Shown in pieces: positions 14,967-22,907 of a DNA stretch of 64,000 nucleotides. Numbering within the stretch: the first letter of the stretch is position 1; every line of letters begins with the position of its first letter. The stretch comes from a virus, in the IMG/VR virus record IMGVR_UViG_3300015371_000007, positions 1 to 64,000 of that record; one strand, given 5' to 3'. The notes below the pieces were generated by a model. That model saw nothing but the letters and a program-made list of their open reading frames with translations. It was not told the origin of the DNA and ran no database searches. Made by a program: the position numbers and the translations under genes.

Positions 14967-15439
14967 TCGAAACCACGCTGGCCTACACGTTCCCGGCGGC
15001 GTTCGCGCTGCTGCCTGGGGTCATGGATTCGCCCGAGGCCCGCGCGCTGCTCTTGGCGATTGGGTTACAGGAATCCGGCTTCGAGGCGCGCCGGCAGCAC
15101 GGCAGCGGGCCGGCGCGCGGGTTCTGGCAGTTCGAGGCCGGCGGCACGTCCGGCGTGTTGACGCACGTCACGTCGATGCGGCACGCCGAGCACGTCTGCG
15201 CCGAGCTGGTGTACCCGGCGTCGTCGGTCGCGTGTTATCCGGCGCTCGAACACAACGACGTACTGGCGTGCTGCTTCGCGCGCCTGTTGCTCTGGACGTT
15301 ACCGGAGCGACTCGCCGGCCGCGCGTCCGCGGATCGGGCGTGGACGCAGTACGTTGCGGCCTGGCGTCCGGGCCAGCCGCGCCGCGCGACGTGGGACGCG
15401 TACGTGGCGCGCGCGTGGAGCTTAGTGGACGGCTTCTGA
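14963..15439 (+). CDS. Lysozyme-like/lytic transglycosylase domain protein (158 aa)
   Basis: GTG overlaps the NinB stop. LLAIGLQESGFEARRQHG (about residues 30-47) presents the catalytic Glu of soluble transglycosylases in the usual 'ESGF' setting, followed by GFWQFE. The remainder is helical. It lacks a clear signal peptide. Its position in the recombination block and not in a lysis or tail block is unusual; it could be an endolysin or a virion cell-wall enzyme. Confidence 0.65.
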   Translation: MIETTLAYTFPAAFALLPGVMDSPEARALLLAIGLQESGFEARRQHGSGPARGFWQFEAGGTSGVLTHVTSMRHAEHVCAELVYPASSVACYPALEHNDVLACCFARLLLWTLPERLAGRASADRAWTQYVAAWRPGQPRRATWDAYVARAWSLVDGF

Positions 15440-15450
15440 GGAGGGTGACG

Positions 15451-15624
15451 ATGGAGATACCGAAATTGCCGAAGACGATCTACGTGAAATGGGGCGGCGT
15501 GGACGAAGACAGCCTCTATCTCTCGGCGGATGTCGAGATCACGGGCCTCGACGACGGGGATCAGGTGGGGGTCTACGAGCTGCGCGCGGTGAGCACGAAG
15601 CGCGTGAAACACACGCTCGACTAG
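15451..15624 (+). CDS. Small hypothetical protein (57 aa)
   Basis: Preceded by GAGGAGGGTGACG, a strong ribosome site. A beta-rich sequence (YLSADVEITGLDDGDQVGVY) suggests a single small domain. It is the last rightward gene before the leftward block and overlaps its convergent neighbour by four bases. Confidence 0.6.
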   Translation: MEIPKLPKTIYVKWGGVDEDSLYLSADVEITGLDDGDQVGVYELRAVSTKRVKHTLD

Positions 15625-15869
15625 GCGTGGTCGCGGAGCCACTCGGCCACCTTCCGGTTCATCCAGTCACGCAGGATGACCGGCGGCGCGGTGTAGAACT
15701 GGTCGTCGTTGTCGATGGCGACCGGCTCGAACGGCGGACAGAACCACCACTTCGCGCCGCAGCCGACGCATTTGATGTTGAGCGCCATCCCGCCCTGCGG
15801 GCCGATCACAAACTGTTCGGCGCCGCAGGTTGGGCAACGCTGGTCGGTGTTGAGGGAGTTGTTCACCAC
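15621..15869 (-). CDS. Zinc-ribbon protein (82 aa)
   Basis: Two CxxC pairs (CPTCG near residue 12, CVGCG near 34) with an aromatic-rich centre (KWWFCPPF). Such ribbons are usual in small phage regulators and RNA polymerase-binding proteins. It is the most distal leftward gene, downstream of the tRNA. Confidence 0.65.
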   Translation of the reverse strand: MVNNSLNTDQRCPTCGAEQFVIGPQGGMALNIKCVGCGAKWWFCPPFEPVAIDNDDQFYTAPPVILRDWMNRKVAEWLRDHA

Positions 15870-15890
15870 GACTCCACGCGCGACGGAAAC

Positions 15891-15984
15891 TGGCGGTGAG
15901 GCAGGGATTTGAACCCTGGATACAACTGTTAGGTCGTATAACGGTTTAGCAAACCGCCGCCTTCAGCCTCTCGGCCACCTCACC
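15891..15984 (-). tRNA. tRNA-Ser (GCU anticodon) with encoded CCA
   Basis: On the minus strand the gene begins GGTGAGGTGGCCGAGAGGC and ends CCTCACC-G-CCA; the 7-bp acceptor stem pairs perfectly. The anticodon stem CGGTT/AACCG encloses GCT, and a long variable arm of class II tRNA follows, then a T-arm with GGTTCAAATCC. All parts are intact, so it is probably functional and reads AGC/AGU serine codons. Confidence 0.9.
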
Positions 15985-16079
15985 GCATGGAAAGATAGAG
16001 GGACGCGCTGGGCAGAGGCGCAAGGGCGCTGTCCTCGACGCCCTCCCCCTGCGATCCCAAGCGCGTCCCACGGCGTTGC

Positions 16080-16610
16080 CTAGCTCGCGGCGGCGGCTTT
16101 CTGTTCGTCGCGGAAGCGGATGACGTCTTCCTTCGGAATCACCATCACCTTGAGCTTCACGTCGGGCCGCGCCTTGGACCCACGCCGTTCATAGCTGGTG
16201 TGCGGCAAGCGGCCATCGTTCATCATCAGGCGCACGTTCGCATCGCTGCACTTGAGGATCTTCGCGGCCTCTTTCACGGTGACGTTGGTGCCGTCCGGGA
16301 GTGGCGCGTCGAGCGGGATCGAGGAGCCGTTGCCGTTGCCGTGCTCGGCGCCGTTGGCCTTGGCGCGCTTGGCTCTCTTGCCGCCGCTGCGCCGCGCTTG
16401 GAACATCTCCGTCGCCTTCTCGCGCAGCCGCTCGACGTTGATGCGCCCACTGCCGTTACCATTGGCCCCAGCGAGTCGGCCGCGCTTCGTCGTTTGAAGC
16501 GCGAGGCCGGTGCGGTCCATGAACGCCAGCGCGGCGTTCGTGTCGTGCTGAATCTGCTCTAACACCGTTCGCAGCTCGAAAAAACTCTGCATCTCTCTGT
16601 TCGCAGCCAT
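16080..16610 (-). CDS. HTH protein with Gly/Asn-rich linkers (176 aa)
   Basis: Ribosome site GAGGTGACA before ATG. The N-terminal 45 residues are helical; a basic, Gly/Asn-rich middle (ANGNGSGR, HGNGNGSS) follows. Residues ~115-170 (VTVKEAAKILKCSDANVRLM ... GRLPHTSYERRGSK) form an excisionase-type winged helix. Probably a DNA-binding regulator. The inner ATG gives MAANREMQ; an upstream ATG adds six residues. Confidence 0.65.
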   Translation of the reverse strand: MAANREMQSFFELRTVLEQIQHDTNAALAFMDRTGLALQTTKRGRLAGANGNGSGRINVERLREKATEMFQARRSGGKRAKRAKANGAEHGNGNGSSIPLDAPLPDGTNVTVKEAAKILKCSDANVRLMMNDGRLPHTSYERRGSKARPDVKLKVMVIPKEDVIRFRDEQKAAAAS

Positions 16611-16675
16611 TGTCACCTCGCTACACAAAGTACACGAATAGGGTTAGTCGGAATCCGGAATCCCGCGTCCCCCGG

Positions 16676-17113
16676 TTAGGCGGATTTCGCTTTGGTCTTC
16701 AGGCTCGTCAAGACGCGATGCTTCTCCGTGGCGAGCGTCACAACCTCCGAGGGTTTGCGATGCACCCATTCGAGGGGGTTGCGCTGCGCGTGCTCCAGGG
16801 CGCACATCAAGACGAACATCGTCGTCACGCCGAATCGTGATTCGGCAAAGAGGTCTTCCATTGAGAACCGGGAGGCGAGCTGTTTGAGGGAATCGACTTG
16901 GAGGGTTGCGGCGATCTTGGTGAGGTTCAGCGCGGCCACGAAGTTGCCGCATTTCAGTTCCTCGACCATTTCCTTGCGGGTCCAGACGTCCTTGCCGATG
17001 ATGAGAACGCCTTCGTTTTGTTTGTCGATGAACGTCTTGCCAAGGAGTCGTTCGTCGCGCCAGTACGGTCGCTTGCGTCGATCTCCATGCTGAAACGGTA
17101 GATGTCGCGCCAT
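16676..17113 (-). CDS. Hypothetical protein (145 aa)
   Basis: AGAGGAG ribosome site before ATG 17113. Basic N-terminus (MARHLPFQHGDRRKRPYW), then an alpha/beta body including VLIIGKDVWTRKEMVEELK and a helical C-terminus. No family is recognised. Base composition is slightly lower in G+C than its neighbours (ATCTTGG, TTCGTTTTG stretches), hinting at separate acquisition. Confidence 0.6.
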   Translation of the reverse strand: MARHLPFQHGDRRKRPYWRDERLLGKTFIDKQNEGVLIIGKDVWTRKEMVEELKCGNFVAALNLTKIAATLQVDSLKQLASRFSMEDLFAESRFGVTTMFVLMCALEHAQRNPLEWVHRKPSEVVTLATEKHRVLTSLKTKAKSA

Positions 17114-17311
17114 GTACTCACTCCTCTTACTTCCTTTCGCCTTGGGTGTAGCGGAGGTCTTGTCCCTCAACGCTCTGAAGGCTGGCGAAAGCCTCCATGC
17201 TCTGCCGGCCGGCGCCGGCTCTAATTCGCGGCGCCATTGTAAACCAGCTCTAGCCGTTTCTCACGAAATTGCCGTCTTTCGCACCTACCTGGCACGATGC
17301 CCCGGTGGCCC

Positions 17312-17330
17312 GCCCCCCGGCTCGGGGGGC
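17312..17330 (-). terminator. GC-rich hairpin downstream of the 17378 gene
   Basis: GCCCCCC-GGCTC-GGGGGGC forms a perfect 7-bp stem about 50 bases past the stop of the leftward gene. There is no U tract, so it may act as a weak or rho-assisted terminator or an mRNA end-stabiliser. The rest of the 17114-17377 gap shows no convincing gene. Confidence 0.35.
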
Positions 17331-17377
17331 CAGCCCCGAGGCCGGGTGTGAGGCGGACGGGGGTGCTCCGGTCAGGT

Positions 17378-17650
17378 TCAGGGCGCTTCCGCCGCAATCT
17401 TGACCAGCGTGGGTATAGGCTTCTCGACCGCGTCGGTGTAGACCCACTGCGGCTCGCCCCCGTTCACCCAATGCTGAATCCACCCAAGGAGTAGGTTGCG
17501 TTGCGACTTGCCCTCGCGCCGGCACTTCTTCGTGAACTTCTCGCGCAATCCCGGCGGGACGTGCGAGATGTTGATTTGTTTAACGGTCGCGCCTCGCGGC
17601 GTGAACGCGCGGGACCATTGCCGTTGTTTCTTTGCGACTTTTTTCGCCAC
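17378..17650 (-). CDS. Small RHH/CopG-like DNA-binding protein, paralogue of the 24866 gene
   Basis: 90 residues from GTG 17650. Lys-rich start (AKKVAKKQRQW) then SRAFTPRGATVKQINISH, GLREKFTKKCRREGKSQRN and LLLGWIQHWV. The same skeleton (SR-FTP-G-T ... KREG-S-R-LIL--L--W) recurs in the protein at 24866-25048, so the two are paralogues. Strand-helix-helix spacing suggests ribbon-helix-helix binding to operators. The longer frame upstream lies under the next gene. Confidence 0.6.
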   Translation of the reverse strand: MAKKVAKKQRQWSRAFTPRGATVKQINISHVPPGLREKFTKKCRREGKSQRNLLLGWIQHWVNGGEPQWVYTDAVEKPIPTLVKIAAEAP

Positions 17651-17657
17651 GATACAT

Positions 17658-17948
17658 TCACCCTGTCTTTCGGCCGCAGTCGTCACAGACGCCATAGCCG
17701 TCGTCGGTGAAATAGCGCCACTCGTCGATGTGATGCGGATGGCTGTGGCAGATCGCGCAGCTCTCCGGCGGAATCGGCTCCCCTTTCTCTGCGGCCTCGA
17801 CCTGTGCATCGGTCGGGTCCACGATCAGCGTCGGCGCGCCATACCCTACGCGCCGTATTTCAACGCCGCTCACACGGTCGAGCAGCACGCACTCGTTGAG
17901 ATCGTCCCCGGTGGTGTAGACCCGGCCGGCGTAGATGGCGAGCATCAT
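17658..17948 (-). CDS. Zinc-binding hypothetical protein (96 aa)
   Basis: Starts MMLAIYAGRVYTTGDD. The C-terminal third has CAICHSHPHHIDEW and CDDCG, giving a Cys4 site with nearby His. The N-terminal part is beta-rich. The neighbours also carry CxxC sites. Confidence 0.65.
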   Translation of the reverse strand: MMLAIYAGRVYTTGDDLNECVLLDRVSGVEIRRVGYGAPTLIVDPTDAQVEAAEKGEPIPPESCAICHSHPHHIDEWRYFTDDGYGVCDDCGRKTG

Positions 17949-17960
17949 GCCGGCCTCCGG

Positions 17961-18287
17961 TTAGTGTTTGGTGTCGGTGTCATCGGTCCTTGGTCCTCTT
18001 TCTGGACGTGACTCCGGATTCCCCAAGTGCAAGACATCGGTTCCCGCCAGTGTCGCCCCGAGGGTTTCCGCGAAGTGCTGCGCGCAGATCAGGCAGTAGA
18101 TCGGAATGCCTACGGCGAGCACGCGCGGGCCGACGTTCAGCTCCATCTTGCAGGCGGTGCAGGGGCGCGTTTCGGCTCCGTCGCGGTAGAGCGCCGGCAA
18201 GGTAATCTCCGGCGCGATGCGGCGGAGCAATTCGCGCTGGCCTTCGGCAAGCGGGAAGGCCACGGCGATTGGCTCAATCTTGGGCAT
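17961..18287 (-). CDS. Zinc-binding hypothetical protein (108 aa)
   Basis: MPKIEPIAVAFPLAEGQRE start. A central CTACKMELN and CLICAQHF pair separated by ~18 residues looks like a small zinc finger. The C-terminal ~25 residues are charged and disordered. First gene after the -10-like element at 18318-18323. Confidence 0.65.
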   Translation of the reverse strand: MPKIEPIAVAFPLAEGQRELLRRIAPEITLPALYRDGAETRPCTACKMELNVGPRVLAVGIPIYCLICAQHFAETLGATLAGTDVLHLGNPESRPERGPRTDDTDTKH

Positions 18288-18317
18288 AGGGCACCCGGTG
18301 TGAGTCCGTCAAGGGCT

Positions 18318-18371
18318 ACTATAGTCGTTTTACTAGGGATGCGCTGGGTCTTTACTAGCCTTGCGGCTAGT
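18318..18371 (-). promoter_or_regulatory. Leftward promoter/operator region with stem-loop
   Basis: On the minus strand a -10-like TATAGT lies at 18318-18323, about 30 bases before the 17961-18287 gene. Two TTTACTAG elements lie at 18328-18335 and 18351-18358, halves of the palindrome found at 23448 and 27473. A perfect 7-bp stem ACTAGCC/GGCTAGT (18354-18371) has a GCAA tetraloop when read leftward and overlaps the stop codon of the next gene. No good -35 is seen, so activation or repression by a bound protein is likely. Confidence 0.5.
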
Positions 18372-18723
18372 GGGTCTTCGGCGGCGGGCAGGTTTCGCAC
18401 CGCCCGAGGTGCAGAAAGCGGACGCCGTAGCCGAGGTGTTTCCCGCAGGTTTCGCACACGTCTTCCGCCACCTCCCATAGATGGCCGGGTTCGGGCTGGG
18501 GCTGGTCGGCCTCGGTGAAGACGTATTCAATGAGGTAGGCCAAATACCGCGCGTTGTTGGCCTGGCCGAGCGCGCGGTCGATGCGCGCCAAGTTGGGCGC
18601 GACGATTTGCCGCTCAACCTCAGCGGCAAACCGTCCCGTCCCCCGCAGCTCGCGCCAGAGCACAAGCGCCTGCTCGATTTCGGCCTCGGTGAGAAACTGC
18701 GGCAGCGTAACGTGGTTCTTCAT
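18367..18723 (-). CDS. Hypothetical protein with C-terminal zinc ribbon (118 aa)
   Basis: MKNHVTLPQFLTEAEIEQAL start; the helical N-terminal 90 residues are followed by CETCGKHLGYGVRF and CETCPPP, a Cys4 ribbon. The longer frame upstream belongs under a neighbouring gene and is discounted. Confidence 0.65.
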   Translation of the reverse strand: MKNHVTLPQFLTEAEIEQALVLWRELRGTGRFAAEVERQIVAPNLARIDRALGQANNARYLAYLIEYVFTEADQPQPEPGHLWEVAEDVCETCGKHLGYGVRFLHLGRCETCPPPKTH

Positions 18724-18740
18724 TGTGTGGCCTATCGTCC

Positions 18741-19241
18741 TCAGCGCGCGTCCTCGTAGCAGTCGGTGCAGTTGGCTTTGCCGCAGCCGTACTCGACGCC
18801 AGCCTTGCGCTGTTTCCCGTCTGGTACGGGATACGTCCGGTCGATCTTGATCTTCTCCCATACGTCGCTCGCGCGCTCGAACAGCTCGTTGAGCTGCTCG
18901 CGCGTCAGGTCCATCGACGCCGCGATCTTGCCGTAGTCCTCGTCCCGCAGCACGGTGTCGGCAATCTCGCAGATCAGGCGCGGGAACTGAATCGCGTTGT
19001 TGCGCCAGTTGGTATCGGGGTCGGACGACACTCTCGGGTCCTCGATCTCGACCGGATAACACAGCGCGCCGCAGTCGTCGTCCGGGCACTCGCCGGCCGG
19101 ACAGGGCACGCCGGGACCAATCCGCTGCGTCAAGTCCGCGATGTTGTGGAGCTGGTCGAACGTCCACACCTCCTCGCAGTTCCCGCAGACGTATTGATCC
19201 GGCCCGCCGTCCTCGCGCTCCATCTTCAGGGTGCTGCTCAT
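18741..19241 (-). CDS. Zinc-binding hypothetical protein (166 aa)
   Basis: Two or three Cys clusters: CGNCEEVW (about 19-26), CPAGECPDDDCGALC (about 47-61) and CGKANCTDC near the C-terminus. The region between is acidic and helical (DLTREQLNELFERASDVWEK). A multi-zinc scaffold is likely; the function is unknown. Confidence 0.65.
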   Translation of the reverse strand: MSSTLKMEREDGGPDQYVCGNCEEVWTFDQLHNIADLTQRIGPGVPCPAGECPDDDCGALCYPVEIEDPRVSSDPDTNWRNNAIQFPRLICEIADTVLRDEDYGKIAASMDLTREQLNELFERASDVWEKIKIDRTYPVPDGKQRKAGVEYGCGKANCTDCYEDAR

Positions 19242-19242
19242 C

Positions 19243-19416
19243 TCAAACCTCCTCGCAGTGCTCGCACGCCGAGCACCCGTAAAACGTCGCCGGCCGCGCG
19301 CGGCGGGACACCTCGCCCCAGCCGCTCACGACCGTTTCGGTGATAGTGCCGTGCTCTTTCGTCATCGTGCCGCCGCACGATGGGCACGGCTTAGTCGGCG
19401 GATTCGTTGGCGTCAC
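19243..19416 (-). CDS. Small zinc-ribbon protein (57 aa)
   Basis: GTG 19416 gives MTPTNPPTKPCPSCGG; the second pair CSACEHC is at the C-terminus. This YgiT-like spacing is that of a single zinc ribbon. It overlaps the end of the upstream gene by 26 bases. The frame is open further upstream, but there the Arg/Ser-rich text is a shadow. Confidence 0.5.
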   Translation of the reverse strand: MTPTNPPTKPCPSCGGTMTKEHGTITETVVSGWGEVSRRARPATFYGCSACEHCEEV

Positions 19417-19606
19417 GTTCGTCCTCGTCCTTGTCAAAGGTGTCGAACGGCGCGCCGACCGCCTGTCGGATGACCGCCTCGCCGCCGGCCTGCAACTCGC
19501 TGACGCGGCGGCGCAGGCCGTCCATGATTTCCTCGGTGCTCGCCCGAGTGGCGTCCTCACTCAATGCCTCGAACGCCAGCGTGTAGGCGTGGTTGTATGT
19601 CGTCAT
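19391..19606 (-). CDS. Small acidic hypothetical protein (71 aa)
   Basis: MTTYNHAYTLAFEALSED start, then STEEIMDGLRRRVSEL and an acidic tail (DKDEDERDANESAD). Likely helical dimer. Its ATG overlaps the stop of the next upstream gene by one base. Confidence 0.6.
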   Translation of the reverse strand: MTTYNHAYTLAFEALSEDATRASTEEIMDGLRRRVSELQAGGEAVIRQAVGAPFDTFDKDEDERDANESAD

Positions 19607-20286
19607 CAGAACACGACGATTTCGCGGATGTCCTCGTAGCGCACGCGCTCGCGGCGCTCGGGGGTGAGCGGTTCGTAGGTGTCGGTGTCCAGCTCCACAA
19701 CCTCGATGCCGGCCGCGGGGACGTGCGCGCGGGCCTCACCCTCGCGCCTGTCCTCGATCCACTGCCACTGCTTCATCCGCACGGGCCGCGACCGGCCGTC
19801 TGCGGTCGTTAAGAGAAAGTTGACGCTCATCAGCTTCTCCAGGCCGAAGCCGGTGGTGTCCCAATCGCTCTCCGCGGCGAACGCCAGCATCCAGCCGCAC
19901 CACGGCCGTTCGTTCAGAAACGCGGGCGACGGCCTGTAGGTGAAGCGGTTCGCCAACAGATCCCCCTCGGCCACAAACTCGCCGGCCTTGAGGTCGTAGC
20001 GCGTCGAGCGTTCGTACTCGGTGTCGCCGCGCTCGTCAACGACGAACGACGTGATTTCGTCGGCGTACTCCGCGTACTCGATGTGGCCCAGGCCGTCCAC
20101 GTCCACGCCGATTTCGCGGTCGCAGTGCTCGCGCGGCCGGAGCTGCGTTTCGACCTGTTCAAAGGCCGCGCGCTGACTCGTCGCCTTCACGCCGGTCACT
20201 TTGATCCGTACCGTGACGTAGGCGTGAACGTCGTACTCGTTCAGGGCGGTCCCGTCTGCCAACGGGGGTGTTTGCTGTTCTTCCAT
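19606..20286 (-). CDS. Hypothetical protein (226 aa)
   Basis: Preceded by AAGGAGAAGGTGAC. Soluble, beta-rich and acidic; includes VTVRIKVTGVKATSQRAAFE near the N-terminus and a region with WCGWMLAFAAESDWDT. No motif is known. The 5' leader contains two stable stem-loops. Confidence 0.6.
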   Translation of the reverse strand: MEEQQTPPLADGTALNEYDVHAYVTVRIKVTGVKATSQRAAFEQVETQLRPREHCDREIGVDVDGLGHIEYAEYADEITSFVVDERGDTEYERSTRYDLKAGEFVAEGDLLANRFTYRPSPAFLNERPWCGWMLAFAAESDWDTTGFGLEKLMSVNFLLTTADGRSRPVRMKQWQWIEDRREGEARAHVPAAGIEVVELDTDTYEPLTPERRERVRYEDIREIVVF

Positions 20287-20303
20287 GTCACCTTCTCCTT
20301 ATG

Positions 20304-20398
20304 GAGCGTTGCCTAAACGCTCTCCACGGCCCCCGAAGGGGCCGAGGGCAGCATTCACGCTACTCGTTTTGCGTCGTGCGGCGCGCGTCCGGTAGTCT
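20304..20398. promoter_or_regulatory. Intergenic region: two stem-loops and a rightward promoter
   Basis: Stem-loops GAGCGTT/AACGCTC (20304-20322) and CGGCCCC/GGGGCCG (20327-20344); the second has a C(UUCG)G loop in the leftward RNA and is very stable. A rightward promoter TTGCGT (20369-20374) and TAGTCT (20393-20398), spaced 18, lies just before ATG 20405. The expected transcript start coincides with the ATG, so a leaderless mRNA is likely. Confidence 0.5.
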
Positions 20399-20404
20399 GC
20401 CGGC

Positions 20405-20656
20405 ATGGCCGTTAACATCCCGACCACGAAACCTCCGAATCAGCCGCCCGAACAGTACTGTGGCAACTGCGAGTACTGGGATCCGAATCCGATCCCGACG
20501 CAAGGGCGCGGCTACTGCCGGCGCCGTCCGCCCTCGATGCCCCCGCCGTCCGTGCGGGGCGGGGACGTCCTGACGTGGACGTGGCCCGTCACGGCCCAAC
20601 CCGACTGGTGCGGCGAGTGGGCGGGGGAGCTGACCGTGAACGCGCTGCCCGCCTAG
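20405..20656 (+). CDS. Small four-Cys metal-binding protein (83 aa)
   Basis: YCGNCEYWDPNP followed by GYCRRRPPSMPP and DWCGEW: a Cys4 pattern common in small phage and bacterial proteins that may bind zinc or an iron-sulphur cluster. The only rightward gene inside the leftward block, with its own promoter, so it is probably regulated independently (a moron-like gene). Confidence 0.65.
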   Translation: MAVNIPTTKPPNQPPEQYCGNCEYWDPNPIPTQGRGYCRRRPPSMPPPSVRGGDVLTWTWPVTAQPDWCGEWAGELTVNALPA

Positions 20657-20661
20657 TCGCG

Positions 20662-20859
20662 CTACTCGCACTCTAGGCTGACCTTGTAGCCGCCAATCGT
20701 GGGTTGGGTGGCGCCGAACGCATTGGCTTTCAGCTCCCCCGTGCACGTGGTCGAGCGGCCGGCCGCGCGCACGGCCGGCGTGAACGAGTTGAGCGTGAGC
20801 GCCAGCAGGCACGCCGCGATGAGGGTCAGGACGATCTTGGTGTAGAGGTCTGTTTTCAT
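20662..20859 (-). CDS. Small exported or membrane-anchored protein (65 aa)
   Basis: MKTDLYTKIVLTLIAACLLALTLNSF is a signal-anchor or signal peptide (16-17 hydrophobic residues after a short charged start) with possible cleavage after VRA. The remaining ~35 residues include a pair of Cys. Such small envelope proteins can exclude other phages or alter the host surface; this is inference. Confidence 0.6.
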   Translation of the reverse strand: MKTDLYTKIVLTLIAACLLALTLNSFTPAVRAAGRSTTCTGELKANAFGATQPTIGGYKVSLECE

Positions 20860-21092
20860 GGTTGCTGTTCCTTTTCTTGTCGGTTGATGCGCTGGCGCGC
20901 CCTGCGCCTGCGCCGGCACTCGTTCACGGCCTGCCGCTGCCGTTCGTCGTCGTCTACCATGATCGGCGCGACCTCGCGTGCCGCGCGGCGCTGGTCCCGA
21001 TGCAGCGAGCTGTGCCCGCGATAGCTGGACAGGTCAGGCGCGCTGCCTTGGCGGTGCAGCGCGGCTGACCATGCCACCTCGAACGCGCTCAC
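20856..21092 (-). CDS. Small basic hypothetical protein (78 aa)
   Basis: GTG 21092 overlaps the preceding stop (GTGA) and the stop overlaps the following ATG. The C-terminal half is extremely Arg-rich (ECRRRRRARQRINRQEKE). Possibly nucleic acid binding. Confidence 0.5.
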   Translation of the reverse strand: MSAFEVAWSAALHRQGSAPDLSSYRGHSSLHRDQRRAAREVAPIMVDDDERQRQAVNECRRRRRARQRINRQEKEQQP

Positions 21093-21514
21093 GACGCCGC
21101 AACCGGCGGGATTGCCACCTCGGTGCAATACCACTCGGTGCCCTGTTCGTCGCCGCGACTCTCGCACCACTCCATCAGCTCGTCCAGCTCGGTCGGGATC
21201 GCGTCGTCAGCGTAGTCGGCCTCGTCCTCGTGGCCGATGGTCAGGTACTCGACCAGGGCGGCGTACGCCTCGGTGGTCGTGCGGTGCAGCGTGATGCCGT
21301 TGACGCCGTGCTTCGCCGTGGACACGTAGAGCGCCACGACGGTGCCGGTCGCGCCGATCAGCCCCAGCGGCGCCAGCGGCACGAGCTGCTTGCTATGGCG
21401 CGGGACCGTGACGTACGAGAATGTGACTTCGCGGGCGGCGTCGTCCAGCCACCGCAGGAGGATGTCTCCGACTTTGGTCTGCGACACTTCCAACGCAACG
21501 GCTTGCGTCTTCAT
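21089..21514 (-). CDS. Hypothetical protein (141 aa)
   Basis: MKTQAVALEVSQTKVGDILL start; alpha/beta with hydrophobic core (VPLAPLGLIGATGTVVALYV) and acidic C-terminal region (HEDEADYADDAIPTELDEL). Overlaps neighbours on both sides by four bases. No family is recognised. Confidence 0.6.
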   Translation of the reverse strand: MKTQAVALEVSQTKVGDILLRWLDDAAREVTFSYVTVPRHSKQLVPLAPLGLIGATGTVVALYVSTAKHGVNGITLHRTTTEAYAALVEYLTIGHEDEADYADDAIPTELDELMEWCESRGDEQGTEWYCTEVAIPPVAAS

Positions 21515-22356
21515 GGCTGCACTCCACTCCCGCTACACACTGGACACGGCTCGATGAGACTGCCGCCCGCGATGCTGTGCGGGTCCGGTTCCTTGCGTCC
21601 GCTGCCGCCGCACACCTTGCAGTCGTGCGCCAGCTCGCCGGCCTCGACCTCGATGTCGGTCACGGTGCGATCTTCCTCGTCGTCGGTTTCCTGACTGACA
21701 AACTCTACGAGCGCATCGCCGCGCGTGGTGTCGTGATCCAGTAGCGACTCGCGCGTCAGCGCGTGCTTACTGCGGACGCGCCACACTTCCTTAATCGTGC
21801 CGGTGCAAGTGGCGAAGACGGTGTAGCGGTGGGGATAGTCGTCGCCTGGTGCCGGCGGCGCGGTCGTCGCCTCGGGCGGCGCTGACGGGCAGGGCCATGT
21901 CTCCCAACACTCGGCGCAGCGGGTGATGCCGTCCTCGTCGCCCGCGCAGGGCGTGTGTGCGGCCTCCGCCTCGTCGCCGTCGCCGCCGACGCCGTGCGCC
22001 GTCAGGATGTCGGTGAGCTGCTGCACGAGATCGGCACCGCTCACGTTCGCGCGCCACTGGCCGCGCTCGTTCACGAGTAGCGCCTGGATGGCCGGCAGCG
22101 CGCCGAAGCGGTCCAGCTCCTCGCGCGCGCGCGCCTGCCAGCGGTCGGCGCTCGTTTCCTCGTTGTCGTCGCGCGCATCGTCGTCGTAGTCCGGATCGGG
22201 GACGGTGATGGTCAGCTCGCGTCCGTGCTCGGTAAATGCGACGTCGGCCTCTAGGCCGTCGCTGACGCCGCGAAAGAGCACTTCCCGCACGCCGTCGAGC
22301 GTGACGCCGGCCGTGTCGGGGAATGCGGCCTTGACGGTGACGGTGATGAGTTTCAT
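21511..22356 (-). CDS. Hypothetical protein with DnaJ-type zinc repeats (281 aa)
   Basis: The N-terminal ~60 residues are beta-rich; an acidic linker (DYDDDARDDNEETSADRW) and a helical region follow. A first Cys set (CAECWETWPC) lies near residue 145 and two CxxCxGxG units at the C-terminus (CKVCGGSG, CPVCSGSG), as in DnaJ zinc domains. It may bind unfolded peptides or RNA; the true role is unknown. Confidence 0.6.
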   Translation of the reverse strand: MKLITVTVKAAFPDTAGVTLDGVREVLFRGVSDGLEADVAFTEHGRELTITVPDPDYDDDARDDNEETSADRWQARAREELDRFGALPAIQALLVNERGQWRANVSGADLVQQLTDILTAHGVGGDGDEAEAAHTPCAGDEDGITRCAECWETWPCPSAPPEATTAPPAPGDDYPHRYTVFATCTGTIKEVWRVRSKHALTRESLLDHDTTRGDALVEFVSQETDDEEDRTVTDIEVEAGELAHDCKVCGGSGRKEPDPHSIAGGSLIEPCPVCSGSGVQP

Positions 22357-22895
22357 TTGTCCTCCCGCAGTCCGCAGGCGCGCTCTAGCTCGTAGCGGTC
22401 GGGACCGCACGGCGCGTCGTGCTCGGTGAATGTCTGGAACGTTGCCTTCGCTAACGCGAGCTTGGCGTGGAGGTCTTCGATCTCGTTCATGACGAACGCC
22501 AGTCGCGTGAGCATCGGCCGGTCCGCCAGTGCCTCGGCGCGGCGCTGATTACGTTCGCGCCGGCCGCTGAAGTACGCCGGGTTCTCGCGCTCGACCCACG
22601 CCACGTCCAGCGGGACGCTGGCCTCGGAGCGCACGAGCATCAAGCACACGCCGTCGCTGGAGCTGGCCTGCGACCGGACGTACGCGTCGTTCTTGATCTC
22701 GGTCCAGCCGTAGGCGCGCGACAACCGCCACTTCGTCCGCCCGCCCGGTAACTTGTCGAGCAGGCGCGTGGTGATCAGGTGGCCGTCGAGCGGGCGCAGC
22801 GCGTCAAGCACCCGCTCGGCGGTGTCCGGCTCGATCCGGCTCGTGATGAGCGCGGCGATCGTACTCGCGGAGTGTTTCGATACCATCGTTGTCAT
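22353..22895 (-). CDS. Hypothetical protein (180 aa)
   Basis: MTTMVSKHSASTIAALITSR start. The first 70 residues may fold as a winged helix (ERVLDALRPLDGHLITTRLL, RTKWRLSRAYG). A C-terminal helical region with MNEIEDLHAKLALAKATFQ suggests coiled-coil dimerisation. Overlaps the next gene by four bases. Confidence 0.6.
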   Translation of the reverse strand: MTTMVSKHSASTIAALITSRIEPDTAERVLDALRPLDGHLITTRLLDKLPGGRTKWRLSRAYGWTEIKNDAYVRSQASSSDGVCLMLVRSEASVPLDVAWVERENPAYFSGRRERNQRRAEALADRPMLTRLAFVMNEIEDLHAKLALAKATFQTFTEHDAPCGPDRYELERACGLREDK

Positions 22896-22907
22896 CCTTC
22901 GCGTCCC

